DNA from: Dendrolimus kikuchii
Taxonomy: Eukaryota > Arthropoda > Insecta > Lepidoptera > Lasiocampidae
DNA length: 64,000 nt
Reading direction: 5' to 3'
Assembly (NCBI GenBank): GCA_019925095.2
Contig: CM034406.1
Span: 13,488,388 to 13,552,387, forward strand
The first letter of the stretch is position 1. The number at the start of each line of letters is the position of its first letter. A program made the position numbers and the translations under genes. The notes under the pieces were generated by a model that ran no database searches, was not told the DNA's origin, and worked only from the letters and a program-made list of their open reading frames with translations. Of this stretch, positions 29,240 to 42,100 are shown piece after piece.

Positions 29240-30857
29240 AGCTACACACTTGCCGAAAGTACGGCTAAATACGTTCGCAGTGATTAAATAACCTATGATA
29301 CATCAGCGGAAATTACGTAGCGTTCGGCGTTTTCATCTAGCGGCTGTATCAACACACAGTGCGACGCGTAACGCGACCGAAAATTCGGGATCAATAGATG
29401 TTAGCTGGTATTCCCGGGGTAAAGGTAAAATAACAGATCCGGGTTTGTGGTTAACAAATATTTATTTATATGATGTGAGAATTAACAAAAGTACAGTACA
29501 CACATGTAGGTGAAAGGCGTCAGCCAGACAATTTACGATAAAAAACGCAAAAGTAGAAAATAAATTAATCAAAGGCTCTAATAGGGAAATTTAAATTGGT
29601 AGACATGAGACGACGAGTTGGAGAAATAAATATGTGGGATGTCAGGCGAAGCAGGTTAGTGGTAAGGAAAAGAGAGTTTCGTACGTTGGACCTAGGGTAG
29701 ATAATACTTTAAATTCTACTATGAGAAATAATTAGAGTTCTTAGACGTAGTAACGTCTGCTATTAAGCAGATTTTTAATTAGTCGCTGAGTAAAAAAAGG
29801 AAAGCTTAGCTGTGCTCCAGGGAAACAGGCTGGAACAACGGGATGGCTAGGGGAGATAGTCCATCCAAACCAACGATACTACTCCCAGTAGTATTCACTT
29901 TTTTAGGTGCAGATAGACAGCTCACCGCTGTTTGGAAACCGCAAACGGGGTTATTGAAAGACGAAGGCAGAGGCGGCTAGAAGACCGGGGGGTGACGGAT
30001 TACACGCCCTCCGGAAGTCAAACGGCGTGGCCGAAACGACGAAATATTGTCCCAAACATGTTTTAAAAAATATAAAGGTCGGCTTCGGATGAAATACCGG
30101 CTTACAACGTCTTGTCTTGACGGGGATCTTAAGCAAAAAGACCATAAAATGGCTGCCATCGCGTTAGGGTCAACTTCGTGATGATAGGAAGCACTCGTAA
30201 TCCTTTTGGGATTAACTTCACGGTAAACGCGGCGTTAAGAAAAATCTATCTGTTCAGTTAAGAAATTGACAGAACAGGTATGACATAATATGGAGGCTAG
30301 GGAACAAGTTCATACAGCCGTGTTATGACAGAATAAAATTGACGTAAGCTCATTAAGTTGTAGGGAATGATTATTATATAAGAAAGTGAGTTTAACGAAT
30401 TAAAATTATAATTATTCGCAAAGGAGACGAAGTAATTTAGAATTAATGTTAATCTAGGGTTGGACGTTGTGTATGTTCGGAGAACGAATGAAAGTAAATT
30501 CGAAGTTTTATAGGCGGGAATTTGAATGTAAGATATTGGTGACTATAGTTGAAAACCATTACGGCGCATAGTTGAACCATTTTATATACAATGCTCCTAT
30601 ACTTTTAAAGGTATAAAAGTACATAATTTCACCTCTTCGTATTGCTAACACTGATACAATTAATAATACTTTAAAGGAATAAGTAGGATTACATAATACA
30701 ATAAGATGGGGAAAAGTTTCATACCGTACTATTTTCCGTCGCGTAACGCGCTGAACTACACGTCGCGTAGTTCCGACTCTTGTGCGTTTGGTGTGTCCTG
30801 CCAACCATAAACTAAAATCGATAATATTCAGTCGCCGTACTTTCGGCAGGTGCGTCG
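29240..30857. mobile_element. candidate 1.6-kb DNA element with terminal inverted repeats
   Basis: The left end (cttgccgaaagtacggc, about 29248-29265) and the right end (gccgtactttcggcaggtg, about 30833-30851) are inverted matches. Inner GC-rich runs cgcgtaacgcg occur near both ends (about 29365 and 30740). No transposase frame is visible inside, so it would be non-autonomous. No target duplication was established; the right end abuts the poly(T) of a SINE. Confidence 0.5.
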
Positions 30858-30858
30858 T

Positions 30859-31165
30859 TTTTTTTTTTTTTGCAGGAGATCAGGAGACAGGCAGACGGCC
30901 CACTTAATGAAAAGCGGTTACCATCGCCTATAGACATCTGCAACAACAAAGGTGCTACAAATGCGCTCTCTTAAGGGAAACTGGAACCTGGTCACTAATG
31001 CCGGAACACAACTCAAGGTTGTTATGGCGACATGCTTTAGACCAGGGGTGGTAGCCATCCAGTCGGGCAAACGCCCTACCACCTGGCTGTGGGTTGTTAA
31101 GTCGCCTCTTACGACAGGCCGCCCGGCCGCAGGAAATTGTATTCTTTCTCCGTTCCTGCACGGAT
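30859..31165 (-). mobile_element. SINE A copy, near full length (minus)
   Basis: Poly(T), gcaggagatcaggagacagg, then the family in reverse to ccgttcctgcacgga. Confidence 0.88.
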
Positions 31166-31877
31166 GAAACACACGTTACACTTACCTCCCCACATTGTTT
31201 AGTTACTTTGGTTCCAAACGAATTTCTCGTAATGAGCATTCTATTGGTGTTTATTTGCAGTTAACCATGACTAAGACTTTTGGCAAGTAAGAGTTATCTT
31301 CGCTCTGTTATGAAGTTTTACTGAAAAAAAAACTCAGTTGAGGATTACGAAGTATTTTACAGAAAGCATTGTGCTTTTTTGTTGTATATTTCAATGTTTT
31401 GGAGCAGCCACAAAAGCATCCTCATTTAGTGTCAGCCAATGGTCTAAAATTTGACTGAGTCTTCTGTTACATAGGTACGGCTTTGGATTGAGTTTATTTA
31501 AAAAACTTGACTATACATAGTGCATGCATGCACTTGACTTTGAGCATATAGAAAAATCATGTAAAGCCATATTAAAATACAAGAAGAACACATCCGATTA
31601 AGAAGGAGACCATACAATGTAAGAACGTATATAATATCCGTAAATGTATCCGTGCGGGAACGGAGATAGAATACAATTTCCTGCGGCCAGGCGGCCTGTC
31701 GTAAGAGGCGACTAAACAACCCACAGCCAGGTGGTAGGGTATTTGCTCGACTACATGGCGACCACCCCTGATCTAGAGTATGCTGCCATAATAACCTTGT
31801 GTTGTGTTCCGGTATTAGTAACCAGGTTCCAGTCTCCCTTCAGAGAGCAGCAGCACATTTGTAGCACCTTTGGTGTT

Positions 31878-32160
31878 TAATTTTTATTATTTTTTATTAT
31901 TAACAACTCTACGGACTCCAGCTCCGTACCCTTTTTTATAACTCAATTTCTTGATTTTTTTTTTAATTTAACACGCTTATTATTTATTTTGGTTCTTGTG
32001 TGTGACATTAATTTATTGATTTTTGTGTTGGGGTGTATGTATCTTACGAATAACTTATTATATTAATTTATTCTAGTTTTAATACTAAACTTGTACTAAT
32101 GTAGAGTGTATCTGCTACATGCTGGTGTTGTGAGGAAGTGCATGTGCATCTATACTTATA

Positions 32161-32231
<71 letters not shown>

Positions 32232-32268
32232 ATATATATATATGTGTATATATATATATATGTATGTG

Positions 32269-32330
<62 letters not shown>
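31878..32330 (-). mobile_element. element T nested in SINE A, with a (TA)n expansion
   Basis: Flanked by the 13-bp duplication cacctttggtgtt. Contains caactctacggactccagct and cttacgaataacttattata, as in 6368-6660. From 32156 to 32330 it is almost pure TA/TATG microsatellite. The tail end is on the left, so the element reads minus. Confidence 0.85.
32156..32330. repeat. (TA)n microsatellite
   Basis: About 175 bp of TA with occasional TG/TATG interruptions. It produces artificial Tyr-Ile open frames on both strands. Confidence 0.95.
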
Positions 32331-32333
<3 letters not shown>

Positions 32334-32454
32334 CTTTGGTGTTGCAAATGTCTATAGGCGATGGTAATCGCTTTCCATCAAGTGGACCGTTTGCCTGTCT
32401 ACTGAACTCCTGCAATAAAGAAAAAGAACAATAATGAAAATCTAATAAAATAGC

Positions 32455-32692
32455 GTTCATCCCTATTTCCTTGAGCCGCTTCGCACTTGTACACAACGAC
32501 TCTCTAAAACGTTTCCCTTGCGCACTATGTAGATTTGGAATGAGCTCCCAGCTGTGGTTTTCCCACAGCGCCACAATATGGGGTTCTTTAATAAGAGTGT
32601 CATAAAATTTCTTTCAGCGCGTCTATGGCGACGGTAACCGCTTTCCATCATCTGCCTGTCTGCTGTACTCCACAGATAAAAAAGTATAAACC
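32455..32692 (+). mobile_element. LINE 3' end with shared tail
   Basis: RT C-terminus ([20 protein letters not shown]), then ggcgacggtaaccgctttcc, gcctgtctgctgtactc and a short A-rich end. It ends about 55 bp before the gene 2 promoter block. Confidence 0.75.
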
Positions 32693-32748
32693 AAATAAGC
32701 CTCCGCAACATCATTTTCCTGTTAATTAAAATTTAAGTATACAACAAA

Positions 32749-32860
32749 GGTTTCAAGCCGAGCACAACAAGTTTTGCGAATAATCTTTATGTACCTACTA
32801 CCATAACGTAGACGAGCCAGTCATTAACAGTTCATGGGCAAATCCGCACGTTATTCAATG
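32749..32860 (+). promoter_or_regulatory. promoter-proximal block shared by genes 2 and 3
   Basis: From ggtttcaagccg to ttattcaatg the sequence matches 59938-60041 upstream of gene 3 almost base for base apart from a gap of about 9 bp. Shared runs include aataatctttatgtac and tagacgagccagtcat. The block ends about 50 bp before the ATG. It probably contains the transcription start and core promoter; no clear TATA box at the usual distance was identified. Confidence 0.6.
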
Positions 32861-32909
32861 ATACATGTAAAACAAATAAATATGCGCGCCGGATGTTTAT
32901 AATATACAT

Positions 32910-33122
32910 ATGAAGATGAAATCCTCTTTATATGTCAACCTGGTCATTGTTGTTATGTTTATAAGTGGCAATGGGCAGGTACTGCGATCACCGTGTCCTG
33001 GGACTTTTGATTACGAGAATGATGGAGAAAACTTTTACGGTGTAATACACTTACTACTCAAAAACAAAGTTAATACCGTGGAACTCAAAGCTAACTTTTC
33101 AATAGCAGCACCACTTTACTCG
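32910..33122 (+). CDS. gene 2 exon 1 (signal peptide, start of gd domain)
   Basis: 213 nt, ending in phase 0 at donor GTAAGT. It encodes the signal peptide and [18 protein letters not shown].., closely matching gene 3 exon 1 (SPCPDTFDYGYDGQNMYG..). The 112-bp block 32749-32860 just upstream is shared with gene 3. Confidence 0.88.
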
Positions 33123-36100
33123 GTAAGTTTGGAATATTTACTGAAAGTGAATGATAATGAAATAATATGACGCGCACTGAGAATGTTCCTGTCACCGTAT
33201 TTGAAACGTCAATCATACATACTACAAATCGAAAGAAATACTACAAATCGAAATACATACTACTAATAAATAAAATTTAAGTGTCTGTTTGTAATGTTAA
33301 AATAAAAGATATACGGTACTTATATCAAAAACACAATTTTTAAAATGTTGTCTGTCCGTTTGTGACTATTCTCTGAAACGGTTCGACCGATTTTGACGAG
33401 ACTTTCACTGGCATATAGCTGATATTATCAGGAGTAACTTAGGCTAATTTTGAAGGTAGTTATCCGCGAAAATATCCACGCAGGTCGCGGGTAACATCTA
33501 GTTTATAATAAATGTAGTAAAATTGTAAGATTTATTTTTTATTGTAGTATAGGATCGCGTTTGACTGAGATCTCGCCTGCTGCTAGGCGAATGGTCTTAG
33601 ATGGAGCACACTTATCCTTAAGGTACCTATTCACACAGGATTTGAAGACACCCCGATTTTAGGTATCGGGAAAAATAAACTGGGGCAGTAAGTTCTGAGT
33701 GAGTGATAGAAACATTTCCGATTTAAAGCTTTAATTTTCATTAATTTAAAAATTAAGTTGTGGAAGCGCAGAGTGAACGCATTCACGTATGATCTCAATC
33801 ATGTGATTTCGACTTATTGCAGAACATGTATGAATTAGTAACTTTTGGGCTTAATATGTATATCGTTATAATAAAATACATGGAGATTATAAAGCATGTG
33901 TGTTGGTAAGTAATAGCAAATACAATCCTTAAATGCAGACCTCCCTAGTCCAATGGTGGGATGGTTTATATTACACGTATACTAACTGATATATTGATGG
34001 TACATCATTATAATCAAAGCAATATTTTTCTTACGTGTTTTGTCAATACTGCATATGATCAATCATAAGTCATTATACAAATTATCAAGGAAAATTCTAA
34101 ATGAAATCTTTTGCATTAAGTAATGTTTTTGAGAAGCAAACTAATGTCTGTTTACAAATAAAATTTTAATAAAGTATTACAATATTGAGTCACAACCGGC
34201 AGAGCGGAACGGACAACTGGATTTACCCATAATAATCCTAACTAATATTCTTTATCATTATATTAATACGTGAAGCAAAAACATTGTACCCCTTTTTCGA
34301 AAATTGCGCGGACGGAGGAGTATGAAATTTCGCACACTTATAGTTTATATCGAGAAGAAGTGCAAAATGCTAATTCTTTTTTAAATTATGCATAAAAATT
34401 ACATTACATCAATAAAAAAAACATTACACACACTACCATGTATTTGACACACACATAGGTATACGTACTCTTTTATTTATTGTTAAAGTCAAATTAACAG
34501 GGTAGCCTTGATGAAATCTGTGATTATAGAAGTGTAGTCTGACAACAGAACCTTAATAATGTTCAAACTTATAATTTATATTAATTAAGGTCAAATTTCG
34601 ACCACTGGGCGACCACTACTTATTATTATTATATATTAGTAACGGTTTCACGCCTTAACTACGCAACAGGTTTTGCCAGGTGGTAGAGCTTTGTACTCGT
34701 GGCTACCAGCCCTGGTCTAGAATATACCGCCATAATAACGTTGAGTTGTGTTCCGGCATTAGTGGCCAGGTTCCAGTCTCCCTTTAGAGAGCGGCAGTAC
34801 ATTGGTAGCTTTTGATGTTACAAATGTCCATAGGCGATGGTAACCGCTTTCCATCAGGCGGGCCGTCTGCCTATCTGCAGTAGTCATTCAATAAAAATAA
34901 AAAATAAAAAACAGATCGCCATGAAAATTTGCAGACACGTTGTCAGGAGTGTAGAAAATAACATAAGGTACTTTTCATCCAGAAAAAAATATATTTCCAA
35001 AGGATAGATGAATATCGTTGGAAACATGGCTTCGATCGCGTTTTACTGGCGTCACTGTTGCAATTCATTAACAAATCCATCGTCATGGCAACGGTAATAC
35101 CAAAGCCGAAATGTGTTGCAATCTATTATCCATCTTCACTAGATGTCATTACGTGTACTATCAGTAGGTACTTTGAAATAAAACTTAAATTTAATATTTC
35201 TAAAAATTATAACATACGCACTACATGACGTAAATATCCATTTTATAGAAGCCGCGGGAATGCATTTTCACACTAACGCCAGGCCCAGGAGTTTAGTATT
35301 CCCAACGTCCGCACCGGTCCCCACTCTATCTACAAATTCTATATAATAATGTATATTTTTCATTTTTTATTATATTATATTATTATTTATTACAAATAAT
35401 AATATAATTTTATTTGTAAACAAGGATTTGCCCTCGACTTAGTCCACGCTTGACGGGTAACGTAGATATTACAGTTATTTTGCCAGTATTTCAAATCATA
35501 GGGTATTTATTCTCAGCAGTGCAATGGATGGTGAATGTATGCATTGCATGAAAAACATGAATTCCAAAGATTTCCGTAATAACCCGGTATAAGTAATATT
35601 ATTACAGTCATGCATAACTAAGCATACAAAGTCGTGGTAGCGTAATGGCTAGCGCACGCGTTCCAGACTCAAAGGGCGCGGGTTCGATCCTGGCCGGAAT
35701 GCATGCACCACTTAGGCAGTTTTCTAACCTAATGTGCATATTGTTACAATTACCACGTGCTAACAACGGTGAATGAAAACATCGTGATGCAACCTGTACA
35801 TCGAGATAACCGATGTGTCAAACCTGCCAAGCCACCTTGGACAAGCGTTGCGAGTATACTGTCCGTTCCCCTGTATAATGGAAGGCCCGAGCCCAGCAGT
35901 GGGACATTTGTGGGTTGTTATTATTATTATACATAAATAAATTTGTTCTACTAAAGATGTCTAATAAACTTTCATATCAAGCAAGTCGTAATAACACATG
36001 GTCTCGACATTAGGAAACCCCAGGGAATATAAAAATCCCGGATTATATTGTTTTGTATCGATCGAATCCCAATCCGCTAACATTTATCTATAATAATACC

Positions 36101-39100
36101 CTTTATAATAATACACTTTAAAACACTTCCGGGAAAATTCCCGCAGCATTTCCGGAATATAAAATATCGCATCACTTGAAAAAGGATTTAAGCTATTCTA
36201 GCGAAATCTAATGAAATCGTATCGACGAAATCAGTTAATATTTATGCAATCTAACTAATTTGTATCATACCCGAAAAAATTGTGAATGAATAGTAAAATA
36301 TGAAAACCGGGCATAAGAAAATTTATTTCGTAACTCCACTGTGGCACTGAGTAGTCTAAGTTACATTATTCCAATTTTCTTCCATACGGTTCCAGTAGTT
36401 TTCGAGAAAAAGTATGAAATATATAATCCATAACTATCAAGTAATACATATTGGGTAATACCAACATTTTTTATCGCCTGTAATGATCGCCATACTTCTA
36501 TATGCATATATACAGAATGATGGACATAAAGAAATTATAAAGTGGCGATAGTATAATGTGGCCAAAATATCCTAGAAAAAAGATGACACTGACTAGGTAT
36601 ATATATGTAGGTATACATCATTTTTTAATAAATATTATAGCAAGTTCTGTGTAAATCGTACAGCTAGAGAATTTCATAAATATAACCTGTTTTTTTTTCA
36701 AAATGTAAAATCCGGTTCCAACATTTTTTAACGGTCATTAAAATTATAATCTTCCGTAACTAAATGATGCCTAGCCAATAACATCTACTATTGTACAGTC
36801 AGCATCGTATAATTCCCAAGATGAACAAATACTTAAGAATATCGAAAGTGTTACTTATATAATTAATATTGATTTGTTTATAATAATCAAAGCACCCTTG
36901 TTGTTGTTTAGTTGTGTTTAGAGCAACCTTATTGCCCAAATATATCGGAACACCAACAACGTCAAAAATATGAGTTAATAATAATATAATAATGTTGTTT
37001 GGCGGCTTCCCACCTCCCACTCACACCCATGTTGCCCCTGTCTTCTATGGCATATATTGGGGCCCATGCAGGGAGTGGCGAGTCACCGTCTGCCCATTTT
37101 TCCATGTTCCCCGAACATTGCGACGGGTACACACCATAGTCCCCATATTCCTGGACCCTTAGTGCGAATGGCATTTCACCCCAATAGCCCGGTACTGTTT
37201 GCCCTCATTTCCCACAATAGTCCTACACTGGCCGGGGTTTGTATTTGGATGCATTACTATATGGTATAGACAGGGATAATCGCCGGCCAGTGTCACGCCA
37301 CATTTACATTAAATTTGTTAAGGGGCCTCTACATGTTGGCCTTCCCATGGCCCCACGCAAGCCCTCCAAAAGTCCGGGGCATTTTTAGGGCCCATGGTCT
37401 TTAAAGACATACAATATAATTATAATAATATAATAATAATACGTAAATGGGCAAGAAGGGTGCTCTGAACAATTAGTAGACCTTGGTTGTATCGATATTA
37501 ATAAACACTTTGATATTCTTAACTATTTGACCAACTTGGCTTTATCTAACTATGTGATGCTGACTGTACCATGCCACTGACAAATAAAGATTTATTATTT
37601 ATTCACTAAAATTACCCTTTTACTTTAATTTTAAAAAATCGTACATAAAAAAAATTGTGTGTGTGTATGCAGTTCACATGCAGTAGAAGTAAAACTTTAA
37701 AGAATATACTCACAGATAAGTCGTTTTATATTATTAAAAGGTAGATTTTATTAATATAAATATAATTCCTTTAGCCTACGTCTGTCCACATATTATAATT
37801 CAAAATAACCTTCTTAAATATTTCTTTCCATTTTTCACTGTTTTAGTCAAAAAAATATTATTATCAGTTTTATTTCGGTCCAAATTGAACCTATGTTTAA
37901 TAATCGGTCTTATTGACTCTCTAATCTATCTCATTCTCTCGCAGGCTTAATCCTATAGATTTATGTGTTTTAATGTCGCTTTTTAAGGTTACATCGCGTT
38001 TTAAATCACAATGAGTCTAAAGAAGTTTCAAATCAAAAACGTGGGTATTTCCATAATGGTTTCTCCGTTATTACTTACGTAGCTGGCCTGCTGACATTTT
38101 GAGAAAGTTGTTTGGACATGTATTAAATTAATAAAAACTATTTTTGTGATTTCTTATAAGAAATCACAAGGTTTTTGGGCTCCCGTAGCCATTTTGACAA
38201 AAAAGTCCATTTATCTTTGTATATTATAGCAACTGTTCTCGAAAACTACTTAGTCTATAATAATGGATAAAATATTTAGCAGAAATATGTACGTTATACG
38301 TCGTTACGCAGAGGTGTACCGAAATCCCTATAAAAATAAAAAATAGTGGTGGCCGCCATACATGTTTAACTAAGGATGGAAAACTTTTCAGTGTACACAA
38401 TAGTGATGGGTATTAGTTATTCTGGAATTGATCAATCAGAACTTTTTAAACTTACTAGTTTATATGGCAAAAATATAACCCTTGTGATAAACGAAAATCT
38501 TAATAATTTTTTAAATAAAGTTAAAAAAGTCCTCCCTTTCCAGCCTCTCTTTTAAAAAAGTTTTAGTTGTAGAGCTACAAAAATAATTTAAATGAAATTT
38601 TCTTTGAACAATTTTTGAGATATTGTGTTGTTTGTCGACTCTACGAGACTCTTTGTAATTCTTTAATTTAGGCACCAATACTTTCCGCGTTGATTTGTCC
38701 CTCGGGCTTTCTAGAAAGCATTTTATGATAATTTTAACACTGTCACTTGAGGGTTAGTTTGTGTATACATTTGTGGGGGTGACCAGAGTTGTCATGAATG
38801 TATAGTCTCTGATCACATCCAGAATTATGTACAGTGGTTGCAAAGCCTCTTCTTACTCCTCAATCCTGGGTTCAATTAGATACGTAGGTTCGTTGCATAT
38901 GTTATTTATTACAGATTATTTACAATATTACTGCGCACTGACTTTATGTTACTCAAGGGATACAAGTTGGTATTAAAGAATGGCTTTTGAAATAACAGGG
39001 CTTCAACGGGCAGAATGACACCGTTGAATTGCGCGAGCACCTAGCAGCGTGAGGTCTTGATGCTGATCTTGATATGTGTCTCCTTTTTTTTTTATTGGAC

Positions 39101-42100
39101 TTGACTTTATGTTGTTGGTCCGAAGACCTTACAACTTTACCGGGGTCTTTGGGGCGAGTGCCTTCGCGAAGCGAAGGCGCTCGAGCCCGGGGGGGCAACT
39201 TGCTCGAGGGAACTCCCTAAGGAGTTTTACCTCGGCTGGACTGTTGCCATGAGAGGGAAATGAATTTAATGATGCCCACCATAGAGCGACACAAAGCACT
39301 AATTGAGAATGGGAGACGGGTAATATAAAGCCCGAGGGGAAGGATCACGGCGGGCCGGGATCGGTGGTTCGCGGTGGCCTACGCTATCTTACTGCCGTTT
39401 CGCAACGTGTTATGGCTGGGAGAGAAGAAACGGCGAAAGAAACTTCCCAGCAACACGCCTAGTCTATCCTGTGGGGGGAGCTATGTCTCCTAGCGTCCCT
39501 CGCGGGGACGTGGAGAGATCTTGATTGGCGGCGTCTGAGACGCTGCCGTCTGTGGCTGTCTGTCGGTGCCTGCCAGCCTACCGTCCTAACCGTGGGCGGA
39601 CTGATCCGGGCCAGCCGTTTCGTAATAACGTCGACTCTGTCCGTCAGGACGTTACGCGGTCATCGCACAAGAGCCTTTCGACGAGGCTTATAATCGGACG
39701 CGGACACGACGAGCGGAATGTGTCTCCTGCATGCCGAGGACGCCCTTATATACTGCGTCGCTTGTTGTTGACGACGCAGGTGGCCCATGCCGTTGAGTCA
39801 TCGCAATGCAGGACCGCACTCATCTTCGGTTTGTTGCTATGGAGAATGGTTTGACATGATTATGATTAATTTGATAAAAATGGTGGATGCCTAGTGCACC
39901 ACCATACATTCAAGTCCTGTGTTGGTAAATAGGCATCTTCTAGGTAAGCGCGTTCCATCTTAGACCACATCTCCGCTCTATCGGGTGAAATAATGATCAA
40001 ACGTGAATACTGTTATTTAAAAATTGCATAACTATGTCCAAATCAATTGTTTACTATCCTTTTCTTAATCTTTCATTCATTTTTACAGACTTATCTAGGT
40101 CGTTTGGAACCAGACGGACGAACTAATAGTCTTAACCAATTAAATCCAGGAGAGATGTTAATATATAATGTACATTTTCCAATCCAAAATCCAATACCAA
40201 AATTAACAGGACTTACTGTCAATGGACACATCATATGTAGTGGTGAAGCTGGTAAGATTTTCAAAAGGCTTATTATTATAGAATCGTTATATGTTACAAA
40301 AGGAAGTTCCAATAACAAAACACAGAGGTCGGTTATTTAAATTATGTTTATAATGTCATACATAAGTTAAGAGTGCCTTATAAACTCCAGGTAAGGTCGC
40401 ATATATGTAAATTACTACTCTCACCTGGGCTGGAGTACCCGCCGACCAGCTTAATCTTCTGTTCGTGTTGTCGACGATCCTATACTCAGAGACAACGCAG
40501 GTACGCTTGCCCTTCGGAGAGACTTTATGTTCCCCAGTATATGTATCATCTATACATATACTGGAGAGGGTTCTGAAGATTTGTTCAGAATGGTGCCCTT
40601 CCTCGGCTTTCTATCACCGCATCGTGATTACCGTCAGCTGAGGTGTAATAAATTTGTTTCGAAGCCGGCACCACTTTAGTAACAACTGCCCAGGTAGTGC
40701 GGATTTCGTACGCAACGGTGACCACCTTTGTTCAGGTGGACCGTTCGCCTGACTGCTGTACTTCAGCTTATTGCATAAGGTCAGTAGACAGGTAAATGGC
40801 CCACCTGATGGAAAGCGGTTAACATCACCTATGGACATTTGCAACACCAAAGGTGCTACAAAAGCGCTGCTACTCTCTAACCAGAGACTGGAACCTGGCC
40901 ACTAATGCCGGAACATAACTGAAAGTTTTTATGGCGGCATACTCTAGACTAGGGGTGGTCATCCAGACGGGCAAATACCCTACCACCTACCTGGCTGTAA
41001 GTTGTTTTGTCGCCTCTTACGACAGGGCATGTTTTTTTATAGTTGATTAAATTATTAATTTAATCGACTATAAAATAACATGCTGCTTCCACTAGATTCT
41101 GGTAACAAAGGTAGTCCTAAGAATGGCTGGATTGACGTCGTGAAAGATTCATGTACGTCCCAGTAGTCTCACGATAAGCGATGCCGAGGACTGCGTGAAA
41201 TGATGTAGGGAAAGTATGAAACTTCGGTTTCGAAGCATATGCTTCAAGCGCAACCGGGGTTTAACGCTAGGTTGATGATTATTTATTTATTTATTTAGTT
41301 TACCAACAATTACTTGCACTAATACTAGGCATATACCTATCTTTATAAGAAGAAACATGACAAATGCAGTACTTATAGACGAATGCGCGCACACAGACGC
41401 AACACGCTCAAGCGCTCACATTTCCATACTCTAAATATTTATTGAATAATGTTTCATTTTATGTATATATAAATTATATGATCCCTGCGGTACAGGCTTT
41501 GCCTAGTGCAGGGTTCTTTAGGAGCCATATCTCGCTCAGAACGTGACAACCAGGATAACGTAACTTAGCACAATCTTTTGTTATAGCTACGTCATGTAAT
41601 GAGAAGTTTGGTTAAATAAATTTGAATTTGTTTTCATTGACCCAATTTAATGAGATACTGTATTGTACATTATTGTACATTACATGCAATTTGATATTCT
41701 GTAGTATGAAAAAGTATAATATAGCTAATTTAAAGAAATATTTTAAGGCAGTTTAAGTTAATTAGTAATTTAAGATGCAATAATTCGACGAAATTTTTAA
41801 TATGTATTTGCATGTAGATCAGTAATATCACTATAACGGTTTATTAGCTTACACAGTCGAGGTATAGGAGCGTAGACACCAAGAACGACGTAAAGGCGGA
41901 AAGAGGGACACAGGGATTATGATGAAGAATATAAGGAATAATACTAACTCAGTAAAAAACGTAATTTTGCAAAACGTAATTAGTAGATGATCCCCATTTT
42001 TTTGACTTATTATTATTTAAAACTTATTTTTAGAGAAAGTCAATGAAAAATGAAAATAAGTTAATTTTTAAACTATCAATACTGAAAGTAATTAATGCCC

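Larger units (their letters stand above)
31650..32425 (+). mobile_element. SINE A copy split by a nested insertion
   Basis: The first part, 31650-31877, ends cacctttggtgtt. The second part, 32331-32425, starts with the same 13 bases and finishes the family (gcaaatgtctataggcgatg, ctcctgcaataaag). The intervening 453 bp is element T. Confidence 0.9.

Noticed and set aside
29240..29520. 72-codon frame at 29295-29513 as a gene
   Set aside because: Lies within a candidate TIR element and lacks any recognised domain.
32106..32367. Several overlapping Tyr-Ile-rich open frames
   Set aside because: They are translations of a (TA)n microsatellite on both strands.
39525..39854. 109-codon frame in gene 2 intron 1
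   Set aside because: In a GC-rich foreign block, no homologue recognised, not flanked by splice sites that keep the gene frame.
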